From positions 84,389-148,388 of the forward strand of contig JAKVBZ010000003.1 in assembly GCA_022448645.1 (NCBI GenBank): DNA of 64,000 nucleotides, read 5' to 3'. The notes beneath the pieces were generated by a model. That model made no database searches and was not told the DNA's origin. It worked only from the letters and a program-made list of their open reading frames with translations. Shown here in pieces: positions 17,721 through 27,800 of this stretch. The first letter of the stretch is position 1. Every line of letters begins with the position of its first letter. A program made the position numbers and the translations under genes. This DNA comes from Pirellulaceae bacterium (GTDB lineage Bacteria; Planctomycetota; Planctomycetia; Pirellulales; Pirellulaceae).

Positions 17721-20700
17721 CTATAGCCGTGAATGTGATACGGATGAAGGATTCTTGGCGGTTACCGTAGTAACAACGCGACTGTCTTCACGAGGAAAAG
17801 GTTCTTGTTCTAGACCTGCTTTGAATCGTTCAATCGAAGACCCCGTTGTTCCATGAATGACTCCTTCCCGCCGCTTCCGCCAAATCATTATCCAATGACC
17901 CGTCCGTTGGACGAATATCACGACGACTCCCAACGCTACGGCTTGCCCCAACAAAACGGCTGTTTCTGGATACTGCTTTCCCCAGACAAGGATAGCGACG
18001 GCTGCCAGAAGAAGCACCAGGGGATGACGCAGCGCAGACGCCTGCAGCCAAAGGGCTCCACAAACCAGCGTGGCTCCAGCCACAACAAGTGTCATCATCA
18101 ACTGATTTGTGGTGCGTACTTCGACGACACCCACCTTAGACAAACGACTAAACAAATACTGACGTGTACCCTGTGTAGCGGGTCCTGGTTGCCGGAAATG
18201 TGTCTTCAGATTTTGTTCCATGCGCCGCGTTGCATCTGCCCGACGCGTCGCAAACAGATGAGACCAGGCCCAGTTAAACTCCGGGGTCAGACCGGACGGA
18301 TTCATTAACAAACATTCATGGCGTGGTAGGATCAGTTGCCAATAAGTTCGCCGCGTCCAGCTGCGCCCAGCAATATGCGGCAATTCAATGTGCAGGTTGC
18401 CCATCGTGGACCGGTGGACAGCTGTCTCGAACCAGATTTCGACCAAATGTTCATGTTCTTGTCCTCCTGGTGATCCTAAATCGATGGTGACTGTCGAACG
18501 ATTTAACGGAATTATTTTTGCCGATTGTCCATCAACGAGAATCTTCATTCTACGTTCATTCCCGTCCGTGCCGTCTGGCGTCGTATCAGGCGGTAGCCTT
18601 AGAGGCACTGACCCGCCAGAGGTTGTCAAGCGAAAGGTGGCTCGATCGTGCCGCCGGTCCGCAGTGAGCCAAGTTTGCAGCCATGCCAAATCAACGATTA
18701 CTGTTTCATCTTCCCGAAGTGTCGGGCGACTGACGTTGATGTTAACGTTGGATGATTCACCACTGTTTGTCCAGTGAACCACGTGCGCATCATCTACCGG
18801 TTCCACATCATGTCGAACCCAATCGGGATCTTCCACCACTGCCGTCAACGGTGATTTGGCGTGAACGACAAGCGTGTGTTTTACCGTGTTGGCCCCCGAG
18901 GGTAAGGCAAGCGGTATGGAGGATTTGTCTAGCGTACCTGGCGACAGTGCACCGGTCACCACGTCAAACTTCAATGTCAATACGACGTTTCCCGAACGTG
19001 AGCGTCGTAACGGCACCAGTACTCGGCGGTGTGATGGTTCATCCGCCTCAACCGCATGATCCACGATGCCCGTTCGAGTCCCGGTCGGATTGTTTCCTGT
19101 AGCGCGATTCGCCGTATCGATCGGTTCGACAGACTCTCCATCCACGAAAAACTCGATATTTGATTCTTCCGGCAAAGCAGCAGGAAGAAACAACGGCAAA
19201 TGTTCAATCGGCTCTAGCCGTATGTCGTACTCGAACCGTTGTTCGACCTGGACCAAATCGCTTTGGACAGAAACGGTTGAGTCAATGGTTGTGGCAATCG
19301 AGCCTTTTCGTACAGCGAACTCACCGACAAATATAGAGGGGGTTAACGTTGTCGTCTCGCGATAGAAGAACGGTTCTTGCTGGCGTTCTGGAAGTGGACC
19401 TGAGAATGATGACGATGTGTCCGCCGTCAACCCTTTCAGATCTTGAGTGTTTGGTGTCAACGCGATATTGTCATCAGGGACAACGGCCAGTCGCGCTACG
19501 CGTAAAGATTGACTGTGTGCACGTGGCAGGGTGACTTCGAATGGCTGCTCGGTACCTGTCGGTAAGTCACGAACAGCTCGAATGATCAATTGTAGATTAC
19601 CCGTCGAAGGCTGCTTCAAACGGACCCTCAGTGGGGATGTTTCCTCGAGTACCAATGCGGTTTTGTCTACTAATTCTTCTGGCTGAATATCTTCTACATC
19701 TTCAACCGTCCAACCTTGCATGTCTACGTCCAAAAAGGCTGCTTTGGCTCCTCGTACGGTAACGTCCAGACGAGTTTCCAGGCGCAACCGTTCTTGCTCC
19801 ACCAACAAAACATGAAACGGCTCAATGGTTTCTTTAGATTTCCGGGGTCGAATCTCCACCAACAGAGAACACGGTTGGCGAAAGTACTCGAAACTGGCAA
19901 TGACTGACTCTTGCTGTAAAGATTCGGGCAGAGCGTTGATCCTGCTGACATCTGTGGATCGCTCCTCGTTCCAACGCGGGTAGCTCTCAGAACCGGCGGC
20001 CAATGCCATGTATCCTGACTGTCGAAACGCACCCTCTACACGAAATCCTGCAACATCGATCAGTCTTTCTTGAGATTCTGTCTCCAGCACTCGGTTTGTC
20101 TTCAGCTGGATCTCTGGCGGCGACGAGGTCGGTCGGTCGAATTTTACTTCCACCATCTGTACATCATCTTGTTGCGACGGTTCCAGGCGGTCCTGGACGA
20201 CCTCGACCGTATACCCCGTCTGCTGAGACGGTAAGAACTGGGCGCCCTGAGGAAGTACCACGCGTACCTTGGAAACCGGATTGCCGAAACTTCTCAATTG
20301 CAGCCGTGCCGTCGATTCGATGTTTCCTCGCGCCACTACGTTGACCAAGATCGCACCTTTGACTTCTAGCAAAGAAGACTCAGTCTGAGACCTGACTTCT
20401 TCCTCACGCCAAGCGATCTGCAATTGGCCTTGTACCTCAGTCACATGGAGTCGGGTGCCACCATTGGGCGTGAGCTCTCTGGGTTCCAAAGTGATATCGT
20501 CTGCCACGGTCCCTACGACAATTCGATCCGGAATTTCTAAAGTCATGCGAGTCATGGATGACCTCACAAGGTTGAATGACAGTCGCGTCTCACTGCCAAT
20601 CTGTTCCGTGTGGTAAGCCAGCCGAAGTCGCAGGTTGGTTTCGTGGCCGATTTGGCCACGAAGGAAACAGATATGTCCCTCAGTAGCCGGATCAACCATG

Positions 20701-21209
20701 ACATATGCTGTGGCATCATCGCCCACATCGATGCGCTGTCTCAGATGTCCATCGTTCAACCCGAGCGGAATCCGTACCCAGTCATCCACATGCAGAACGA
20801 GCTTCACGTCTAGATCCAGCAGCACCCGATCCTCTTGCGCTACACCCTGAATCGTGATTTGTTCAATGAGATAGGGTGGTGGTTCATTTCGTCGTACGAT
20901 TCCATCCTGCTGGTCTAGAAGATTGACGAAATCCTCCAAAGGAATATTGAAGACAGGAACGAGTTCCCCATTCTTGTCTTTCAATAAAAATGCCCTGGGC
21001 CCCACCTCTCGTACTACCGGAACACGACTGGCAGCGGTCGAGTCGGTGGTGACGTCGGCAGTAGGAACAGATTTGTCGCTATTGGATGTTTGCCCTAGCG
21101 CAATACCAAAACACGCGCAGTAAAACGCGCATGTGGGTATCACTACCCAACCACGATAAATTGCAGTACGGGGTCGCAACATGAGTCGTGCTGCCGACAC
21201 AATCCTCAC
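17721..21209 (-). CDS. large secreted membrane-anchored protein, single module
   Basis: A 1,162-residue protein of unknown function, first gene of the two-gene unit. Residues ~1-40 hold a signal sequence (GWVVIPTCAFYCACFGIALG). The body is rich in beta strands with repeated patterns ending in LxLEIP- or VVLPxGAxF-like blocks, suggesting tandem immunoglobulin-like or jelly-roll domains. From ~1,032 there are three or four transmembrane helices, then a basic cytoplasmic tail of ~55 residues. The same plan recurs twice in the downstream protein. No catalytic motif is seen. Such pairs appear to be planctomycete-specific, judged from memory only. Confidence 0.75.
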   Translation of the reverse strand: MRIVSAARLMLRPRTAIYRGWVVIPTCAFYCACFGIALGQTSNSDKSVPTADVTTDSTAASRVPVVREVGPRAFLLKDKNGELVPVFNIPLEDFVNLLDQQDGIVRRNEPPPYLIEQITIQGVAQEDRVLLDLDVKLVLHVDDWVRIPLGLNDGHLRQRIDVGDDATAYVMVDPATEGHICFLRGQIGHETNLRLRLAYHTEQIGSETRLSFNLVRSSMTRMTLEIPDRIVVGTVADDITLEPRELTPNGGTRLHVTEVQGQLQIAWREEEVRSQTESSLLEVKGAILVNVVARGNIESTARLQLRSFGNPVSKVRVVLPQGAQFLPSQQTGYTVEVVQDRLEPSQQDDVQMVEVKFDRPTSSPPEIQLKTNRVLETESQERLIDVAGFRVEGAFRQSGYMALAAGSESYPRWNEERSTDVSRINALPESLQQESVIASFEYFRQPCSLLVEIRPRKSKETIEPFHVLLVEQERLRLETRLDVTVRGAKAAFLDVDMQGWTVEDVEDIQPEELVDKTALVLEETSPLRVRLKQPSTGNLQLIIRAVRDLPTGTEQPFEVTLPRAHSQSLRVARLAVVPDDNIALTPNTQDLKGLTADTSSSFSGPLPERQQEPFFYRETTTLTPSIFVGEFAVRKGSIATTIDSTVSVQSDLVQVEQRFEYDIRLEPIEHLPLFLPAALPEESNIEFFVDGESVEPIDTANRATGNNPTGTRTGIVDHAVEADEPSHRRVLVPLRRSRSGNVVLTLKFDVVTGALSPGTLDKSSIPLALPSGANTVKHTLVVHAKSPLTAVVEDPDWVRHDVEPVDDAHVVHWTNSGESSNVNINVSRPTLREDETVIVDLAWLQTWLTADRRHDRATFRLTTSGGSVPLRLPPDTTPDGTDGNERRMKILVDGQSAKIIPLNRSTVTIDLGSPGGQEHEHLVEIWFETAVHRSTMGNLHIELPHIAGRSWTRRTYWQLILPRHECLLMNPSGLTPEFNWAWSHLFATRRADATRRMEQNLKTHFRQPGPATQGTRQYLFSRLSKVGVVEVRTTNQLMMTLVVAGATLVCGALWLQASALRHPLVLLLAAVAILVWGKQYPETAVLLGQAVALGVVVIFVQRTGHWIMIWRKRREGVIHGTTGSSIERFKAGLEQEPFPREDSRVVTTVTAKNPSSVSHSRL

Positions 21210-21360
21210 AGGATTGCCGCAAACCGTTCCGTATTTCGAAAAGGAAAAAAGAAGAGCGTCAAGCTGACGGGGTGCTATATGGTTTAGTTTACCCCGAGTT
21301 GTACTCCATGGTCCAGAGTCTGCTCCGTAGACTATTCGTCAATGTGCTACGAAAAAACGC

Positions 21361-22155
21361 TCATTTTGGCCAGTGGCAACGGATGATCTGGCTCAATTCT
21401 TGACGGAGTGCCTCAGTTGAAGCAGAAATCAATCTGGGATGCTGTAGATCAACCGTTCCACCCTCGGGAGCGGAAAGAATCCCACCGGACTCGGCGACCA
21501 CCAAGAGCCCCGCAGCCACGTCCCAGGGCTTGACGCTCAAGGCCCAATACGCATCCAGTTGCCCAGCCGCTACGTAGCAAAGATTTAACGCTGCTGAACC
21601 AAGGCGCCGAATCGACTGTGTGCGATCTAACAAGTCCAGAAACACCCTCGCTTCCACAGAATCCGCGGTGACGCCAGGAGCAAACCCACAGGCAACCAGC
21701 GATTCACTTAGACTCTGAATGCCACTGACTTGGATCGGATCACCGTTGAGCCATGCTCCTTGATTGCGGATAGCCGTATAACAGTCGTTCGATTCAGGAG
21801 CGAAAACCGCTCCAACGATAACTTCACGATCCAAGCAAAGTGCTACGGAAGTACAGTAATTCTTTAGGCCGTGTACATAATTCGTGGTGCCGTCAAGTGG
21901 ATCTACAACCCAGCAATAACCTTGTTGTGGCAGATTCTCGAAGTTGCCAGCACCAGTGTCTTCTTCACCCAGGAAACCATGTTCCGGAAAAGAGGCTCGA
22001 ATGTGCCCGTGTATCGCTTTTTGCGCCGCCACATCCGCTTCGGTTACCAAATCGAAACGACCTTTTTCTTGTACGAGAAATCTTCCGCGCCAATCCAGTA
22101 GCACTTTCCCAGCCAAGCGAGCTGATTCTTCACAAACCTTTGCTAGATCGTGCAT
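21361..22155 (-). CDS. inositol monophosphatase family phosphatase
   Basis: A 264-residue Mg-dependent phosphatase. All metal-site motifs are present: GEED (63-66), DPLDGT (85-90) and WDVAAG (211-216). The family includes SuhB, histidinol-phosphatase HisN and CysQ; the sequence alone does not settle the substrate. There is no signal peptide. It is transcribed towards the giant secreted genes but stops 151 bases before them. Confidence 0.9.
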   Translation of the reverse strand: MHDLAKVCEESARLAGKVLLDWRGRFLVQEKGRFDLVTEADVAAQKAIHGHIRASFPEHGFLGEEDTGAGNFENLPQQGYCWVVDPLDGTTNYVHGLKNYCTSVALCLDREVIVGAVFAPESNDCYTAIRNQGAWLNGDPIQVSGIQSLSESLVACGFAPGVTADSVEARVFLDLLDRTQSIRRLGSAALNLCYVAAGQLDAYWALSVKPWDVAAGLLVVAESGGILSAPEGGTVDLQHPRLISASTEALRQELSQIIRCHWPK

Positions 22156-22320
22156 TACGTCAAGGAATTCTGGCCTGTCTGTTTTGTAAGTAACTCCGTC
22201 GATTATAGGGACAACGTAGTCTATGGCAACTAACCTTAGATTTTGGTCTCGGTAACGTTACTAAAACTCCTGGCGATTTTTGAAAAATCCGTAACCCGAC
22301 TATAGACATTCGAATTGAAG

Positions 22321-22330
22321 TTGGTATGAT
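22321..22330 (+). promoter_or_regulatory. candidate extended -10 promoter
   Basis: The sequence TGGTATGAT (22322-22330) is an extended -10 element differing from TGNTATAAT by one base. A weaker alternative, TTTTGA-17-TATAGA, ends at 22306. Either would start a plus-strand RNA that ends at the terminator at 22490. This is pattern matching only. Confidence 0.35.
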
Positions 22331-22336
22331 CAAGAA

Positions 22337-22490
22337 CGAACTGGAGAAAAGCCTTTAGGACGGTTGTCAATGATGTCATTGCGACTGTTACCTTGTCCGG
22401 CCTCATATTTTTATTTTTGTTAGTCAGATTTGGCCTCTTCTCTGTTCCGGCCCCGCTGTTTCGCTTAAGCGTAAACGGCGGGGTTTTTTT
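22337..22490 (+). ncRNA. putative small non-coding RNA
   Basis: Predicted from a promoter-like element followed about 150 bases later by a strong intrinsic terminator, with no reading frame between. It lies upstream of, and divergent from, the inositol monophosphatase gene. No known RNA family was recognised. The start is approximate. Confidence 0.35.
22451..22490 (+). terminator. strong rho-independent terminator
   Basis: An 11-bp GC-rich stem (arms 22451-22461 and 22473-22483, with one G-T wobble) is extended by an inner CGC/GCG pairing and followed by seven T residues (22484-22490). Polarity is clearly plus strand. No plus-strand gene ends upstream of it for over 15 kb, since the nearest upstream genes all run leftward. 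Confidence 0.9.
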
Positions 22491-22572
22491 GTTGCGAGTT
22501 GTTTTTTCTTGCGCTATGTGAAACTTCCGATGTACATCGACAGCACATGACATAAGCTTCACAAGACGTACG

Positions 22573-23409
22573 ATGGGCCTTACGCTTTTCAGTCTAAGTG
22601 GCTCGTCGCGCCAAACGACGGAGATTCTCATCTTGTCACACACTACGGAGTCAACCACGACTTGGAAGGTCGATGGCCAGTGCGTCAGCAGTCAAACACA
22701 CGAGTTTTCCGGCACCATCGATTTAGAATCTCCGGAAAGGGGTATCTGCGTGGAACACGTAGCCGGCGGTGTGGCATTACAAGACTGTCGCCTGCTGCAA
22801 TTGAATTCTCTTCGAGATACCGATCGTTTGGGGCGCGTGGAGGAAACGTATACAAGAGGATCGGACGTCGTGGTCACCTACAGCCCAACCCCGTCGGAAA
22901 TTCGACTTCAGATCTATTGGCGGCGGCAACAGTTCCCCGTGGATGGGGGTACGGCGGTCGGCATACAAATGATTGTCTCGGTGCAAACCCATCTGTTGGA
23001 TGTTGATCCCTCGTTGTCCATCGTGAGTTCTTTGCAAGCTGCGGAGTCATGGTCGTATTCCGACAATCCGAATGCTCGATTGGAAACATGCCAGACTATC
23101 CATGCGAATTCGGCCGATGATGCCAGATCCGGATCCTTGTTGACACGCTTGTTTCGACTAGAATCTGCAGACGTAAGCTATGTCGAGATTGTCAGCGAGC
23201 AGGACTGCCATTCCATGTGCTTTGAACAGACCGTTGGTCCACCCACAATGATTCGTTGTGAAACCAAATTGTTCCATGAACGCTTAGAAAAAGGCGTCAT
23301 CCGACGTGCACGCATCTGGGGGATCTTTGTGCCTCGTGGCCAAGACATCTCAGCCATTCGTGATTGCCAAAAATACGTCGCGGCCAACCCCCTTCCGCTG
23401 ACGACATGA
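22573..23409 (+). CDS. hypothetical protein, 278 residues
   Basis: I do not recognise a family. The protein has no signal peptide or membrane helix. It has a beta-rich pattern (alternating hydrophobic residues in VVVTYSPTPSEIRLQIYW and VGIQMIVSVQTHL) and scattered cysteines. The frame is open over its full length with base use like its neighbours, so it is probably a real cytoplasmic protein. It sits about 80 bases after the strong terminator, so it must have its own promoter. Confidence 0.6.
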   Translation: MGLTLFSLSGSSRQTTEILILSHTTESTTTWKVDGQCVSSQTHEFSGTIDLESPERGICVEHVAGGVALQDCRLLQLNSLRDTDRLGRVEETYTRGSDVVVTYSPTPSEIRLQIYWRRQQFPVDGGTAVGIQMIVSVQTHLLDVDPSLSIVSSLQAAESWSYSDNPNARLETCQTIHANSADDARSGSLLTRLFRLESADVSYVEIVSEQDCHSMCFEQTVGPPTMIRCETKLFHERLEKGVIRRARIWGIFVPRGQDISAIRDCQKYVAANPLPLTT

Positions 23410-23879
23410 CCTTTTTAATCCCCCGGCCATTTTTTCTGTTGGTCTGACAGAGAGCCAAAACGGTGGGCAATTTCGCTACCAGGTCGATGTAACGTAGCTT
23501 TTCGATCTGCCGGATGCGCCCAGATTCGACCTGGTCCAAGCGTTAGATTCATCAGATGGCAGGTTGCAAATCTGCGCTACGATCAATCATGCAGCAGTCC
23601 GCAAACTCCAGAGAACATGGTGTCTTCCTATGATTTTGCGGACTGGAGTGACACTCTGACCTACGTCGATGAATGTCCGCGACCACCCTACTCGAACTGA
23701 CTATTCAGCTGAATGATGGTTTTACGGAGGAAGGAGCGCCGACAGGCAGCCTTTTTTCGAATTCGCGCGAACCTTGTGGTCGATGATGCGTCTATAAAAG
23801 GAGTCGTTTCCTCGAGGGGTCAAGATGGTAAGCTTCGGTTGCTTCATCTTCCCAGATCGGACGTCCAGCCAGCCGCACC
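23410..23879. other. intergenic region, possible decayed 5' part of a sigma factor
   Basis: A 470-base stretch without an intact gene. It precedes a sigma-factor fragment that lacks its region 2 start, so the missing part may lie here in decayed form. I could not find a clear region 2 peptide in any frame. Confidence 0.35.
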
Positions 23880-24320
23880 ATGGTCGCGGTAAAAAGCTCG
23901 ATCAGATTTGACCGATTACACTCAGGGACACATCATGGACTTTTGAAGTTGCATCAACTGCAGAATCCAATTTGTTTCGGCGGCTGGTTGCGCTCGATCA
24001 CACGCCGCATGGCTATCAATCGCATGTTGCGGAGTGGGCCGGACATTCCTACTGAACCTGAGACCATAGCCAGCTGCTGTATCGAACGGCAGACTCCGTT
24101 TGCAAATCTGATGGCCCGAGAACGATCGTCACAGGTGCGCGCTGGTCTGGCTCGCTTACGAACGATGGATCGGGACACGTTGATGGCATTTTACGTCTGC
24201 GGTCAGTCACTTACCGAGATGAGTGATGCATTCGACGCGCCGATCGGTACGATCAAGCGACGCTTGCATGTGGCGAGAAAACGATTGGCCAAGGAAGTCG
24301 AGGAACTCGTTGCCGTGTAG
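23880..24320 (+). pseudogene. ECF sigma factor fragment (end of region 2 plus region 4)
   Basis: A 146-residue open frame. From about residue 20 it reads like the end of sigma-70 region 2 (LHQLQNPICFGGWLRSITRRMAINRM). It ends with a clear region 4 helix-turn-helix (GLARLRTMDRDTLMAFYVCGQSLTEMS, then IGTIKRRLHVARKRL). Regions 2.1-2.3, needed for core binding and promoter melting, are absent. The first ~20 residues look unrelated, as if read through a frameshift. A terminator follows at 24363. It could be a pseudogene or a truncated regulator. Confidence 0.6.
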
Positions 24321-24833
24321 AACCGAAATGACAGCAATACCAGCATGCTGTCAAGCAAAGTGCCCCGGACCGGACTACTTCCACCGGTCATGGGGTTTTC
24401 TTTTGAACTGCCGGTGGACATGACCGTATCGAGGGCCCACACGGTTTTCTCCCTTGTGCTGGATGCTCTGCTATGATATTGCCCTCTCTAGTGATGTGTC
24501 GGCCGCCGTGGTGATGGTGGGTGCCAGCATAGCATTTTGCAAATCGCATTAAACGAGCCATCAAAAATCCCGATATACCAATAATAAGTATGGTAGGGAG
24601 AGATCGACGTTTTGCAGTTGGGCTTGGTTGCAAGTTGCGCACCCATGGTCCGTCTGTTCGCTCGGTCTTGCCGACGATACGTCAACAAGCAACAAGTCAA
24701 AAACCAAAACTGTCTAAAATAGGTAAGGCTTTGTGTCAGTAGAAAATGGTCAGACCACGTTAATCGTGTTGTCTACATTGGATAGAACACAATCCTGCAC
24801 CTATTCGTGATAGCGTTCCAAGGACCCTAGCGA
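24321..24833. other. intergenic region before the E1-KAS III fusion gene
   Basis: A 513-base spacer. It begins with the terminator at 24363-24404 and must hold the promoter of the fusion gene. No other feature is recognised; short frames on both strands look random. Confidence 0.45.
24363..24404 (+). terminator. rho-independent terminator after the sigma-factor fragment
   Basis: The arms CCCC-GACCGG (24363-24373) and CCGGTC-GGGG (24384-24395) pair with small bulges around a 10-base loop. They are followed by TTTTCTTTT (24396-24404). Orientation fits the end of the sigma-factor fragment transcript. Confidence 0.7.
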
Positions 24834-27800
24834 GTGGCCATATTGGACCGGGACAAGCTACTTGCGCTCTACCGCGCAATGGCGATGGCACAGCGGATCG
24901 ACGAAGTCGAGCTGCAGCTTACGAGCCGTGGAGAAGCCTTCTTTCATGTATCTGGAAGAGGGCACGAATCCACAGCCGCTCTGGCACTACACCTTACGCC
25001 TGCTGACTGGCTTCATTGTCACTATCGCGACAAAGCTCTGTTGTTGGCCCGTGGTGTTACGCCTGCCGACTTTATGAATGGCTTGTTGTACAACGCTTCT
25101 TCGAACTCCAGTGGCCGTCAGCTCTGCTCTCACTTGAGTGCACCTCATTTGAATGTCATTACGATGGCGGTTCCCGTAGGAAATAATGCGTTACAAGCCG
25201 TCGGCGTAGCCGAAGCTATTCAGCATCGGCCGGGAAACCCTTTGGTACTTTGTGCTGTCGGCGACGGAGCGACCCAAGAAGGCGAATTTTTAGAAGCCGT
25301 GTCTGAGGCGGCTCGACGTCGCTTACCCGTATTATTCCTAATCGAAGACAATCAATGGGCCATCTCGACCCGTACGTCGGGTCAAACGTTTTTCTCGCCT
25401 CCGCAAGGCAGCGCCTCAGCCTTCATGGGCGTTGAAATTCAGAGTTTGGATGGACGCGACGTCATCAGTTCGTATGAACGATTCGGGCAAATCGTGGATC
25501 AGCTGCGAAAAGATCGACAACCGGTGTTGGCGGTCATGCAGGTTGAGCGCTTGACCAGCCATACGAATGCCGATGACCAACGTATTTACCGCAGCGAAGA
25601 CGAGATCCAACGCGCAACGCATTGCGGAGATCCAGTTCATCATCTGAAAACGTATTTGTTAGCGAACTCGATCTCGTCCGCAACACTGGATGCCATCGAT
25701 GAAGAAATTCACGGGATCGTATCCGCGGCCGAATTGCAGGCTTTACAACACGACAATCCCGAGCCCGAAAACTCAGCTAAGATCTCCTTGCCCATTGAGT
25801 TGACGCACCCTCAACGGGAAAACCGCGGTCGTGACGAAGGGCCTCGTTTGGTCATGAAAGATGCCATGCGTGAAGTCCTGCGCAGCAAACTGGCCAGCGA
25901 CGACCGCGTGACGCTTTATGGTGAAGATATCGAGGACCCCAAAGGAGATGTCTTCGGCGTTACCAAGGGGCTCAGCACTGAGTTTCCCGGACGAGTCAGT
26001 AATTCACCTTTGTCTGAATCGACCATCGTGGGTAGCGCAGTGGGACGAGCCATAGCGGGTGAACGTCCTGTGGCTTTCCTGCAGTTTGCCGACTTCTTGC
26101 CTCTGGCTTACAACCAAATCCATTCCGAACTTGGTAGCATTTTCTGGCGCTCTGCCGGAGGTTTTCAGGCTCCCGTCATTGTGATGATTCCCTGTGGCGG
26201 TTATCGGCCAGGTCTGGGACCGTTCCATTCTCAGACCCTTGAAGCCACCATGGCACATACACCGGGTGTCGATGTCTTCATGCCATCGACGGCCACCGAT
26301 GCAGCAGGGATGCTCAACGCCGCATTCGCTTCCGGACGACCTACACTGTTTTTCTATCCCAAAAGCCGTTTGAACGACCCGGAACAGACAGCCCCCTCGA
26401 ATGTTACAGATTTGTTGACACCGATTGGTGTGGCACGTCGAGTCCGCTCGGGGCGCGATATTGCGCTGGTAGCCTGGGGGAATACAGTTAGGCTCTGCGA
26501 ACAAACGGCTGAAACCTTGGAACAGGTCGGCGTGGAGACCGAGATCCTCGATTTGCGTTCGATTTCACCATGGGACGAACATGCAGTACTTTCGTCCGTA
26601 GAGAAGACAGCGCGACTGATCGTCGTCCACGAAGATAGCCATAGTTGCGGTGTTGGCGCAGAAATCGTAGCGACTGTAGCAGAAAAAACTCGCATGCCAG
26701 TTGCCATGCGACGCGTGACACGGCCCGATACGCTGGTACCCTGCAATTTCACTAACCATGTGGAAGCTTTGCCGTCTTATCGCCGTGTGTTGGAAACGGC
26801 CTGTGAGCTGTTGGACGTTGAAATCAAGTGGGAAGCTCCTGCCAAAACGACGGCTGGCTCCCTGCCGGTCGAAGCCGTCGGTTCAGGGCCCTCGGACGAA
26901 ACCGTCACCGTGGTCGAATTTCACGTCCAACCAGGGGATGAGGTGGCTCGTGGAGATTTGTTAGCTACCCTGGAAGCGACCAAGAGTGTCTTTGACTTGA
27001 CGGCACCCGCTGCCGGAATCGTGGAAACACTTGCCGCCAGCCAAGGTGATACGATTGCCGTGGGACAACCGTTGTTATTCTTAGAATGCGCTGAATCCAT
27101 GACTCGCCGGCAATCGGTTCTCAATGAGAATCCCGGCACACCGCATTTGAAACGCACTTCCCAAACAAATGTCGTCTCCATGCCGCGACGAGAAAGCGTG
27201 CGACGCGATTATGCTGTAGGCATGTCTCTCGTTTCTACCGTAACGGGCAGCCGACAAGTCTCCAACGAAGAATTGGCATCACTCGGTGGCCAGATGAGCG
27301 CCGAAGATATCCTCCGGCGAACAGGAATTGAATCACGCCACTGGGCTCAGCCTGGAGAAACTGCCGTCAGTATGGCTGTACAGGCTTGCTGGCAGCTGCT
27401 CGACCAGGAACAACTGATTGTGGACGATCTGGATGCCGTCATCTGTGCTACCACCAGCCCCACGATGATGACTCCTTCGATGGCTTGCCAAGTCCTCAGT
27501 GGGCTTGTTGACGGCCGTACGCCTCCCATGCTGCAGGCCTATGATATTAATGCCGCCTGCTCTGGCTACCTTTATACATTGCAATCTGCTTACGATTACT
27601 TGCAAAGCAGGCCTCGTGGTCGTGTGTTGGTCGTGACTTCCGAATTGTTATCACCATTGCTCGACATGGAAGACGTCGACACCGCCATCATTTTTGGCGA
27701 CGCAGCTTCTGCGACACTGCTATACGGGGAAGAACACCTTTCTCGAGCAGCCGCCCTAGTGCGTCGGCCTGATTTATCTGCCAAGGGCGAGAATGGTACG

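Larger units (their letters stand above)
22156..22572. other. intergenic region holding a putative small RNA unit
   Basis: A 417-base spacer with no credible protein gene. It contains a strong plus-strand terminator at 22451-22490 and a plausible plus-strand promoter near 22321. These together suggest a short transcript; see the separate entries. Confidence 0.5.

Noticed and set aside
22236..22658. Minus-strand 140-codon frame across the terminator
   Set aside because: It reads through the strong terminator hairpin and into the 5' end of the hypothetical gene, and its peptide is low-complexity basic sequence.
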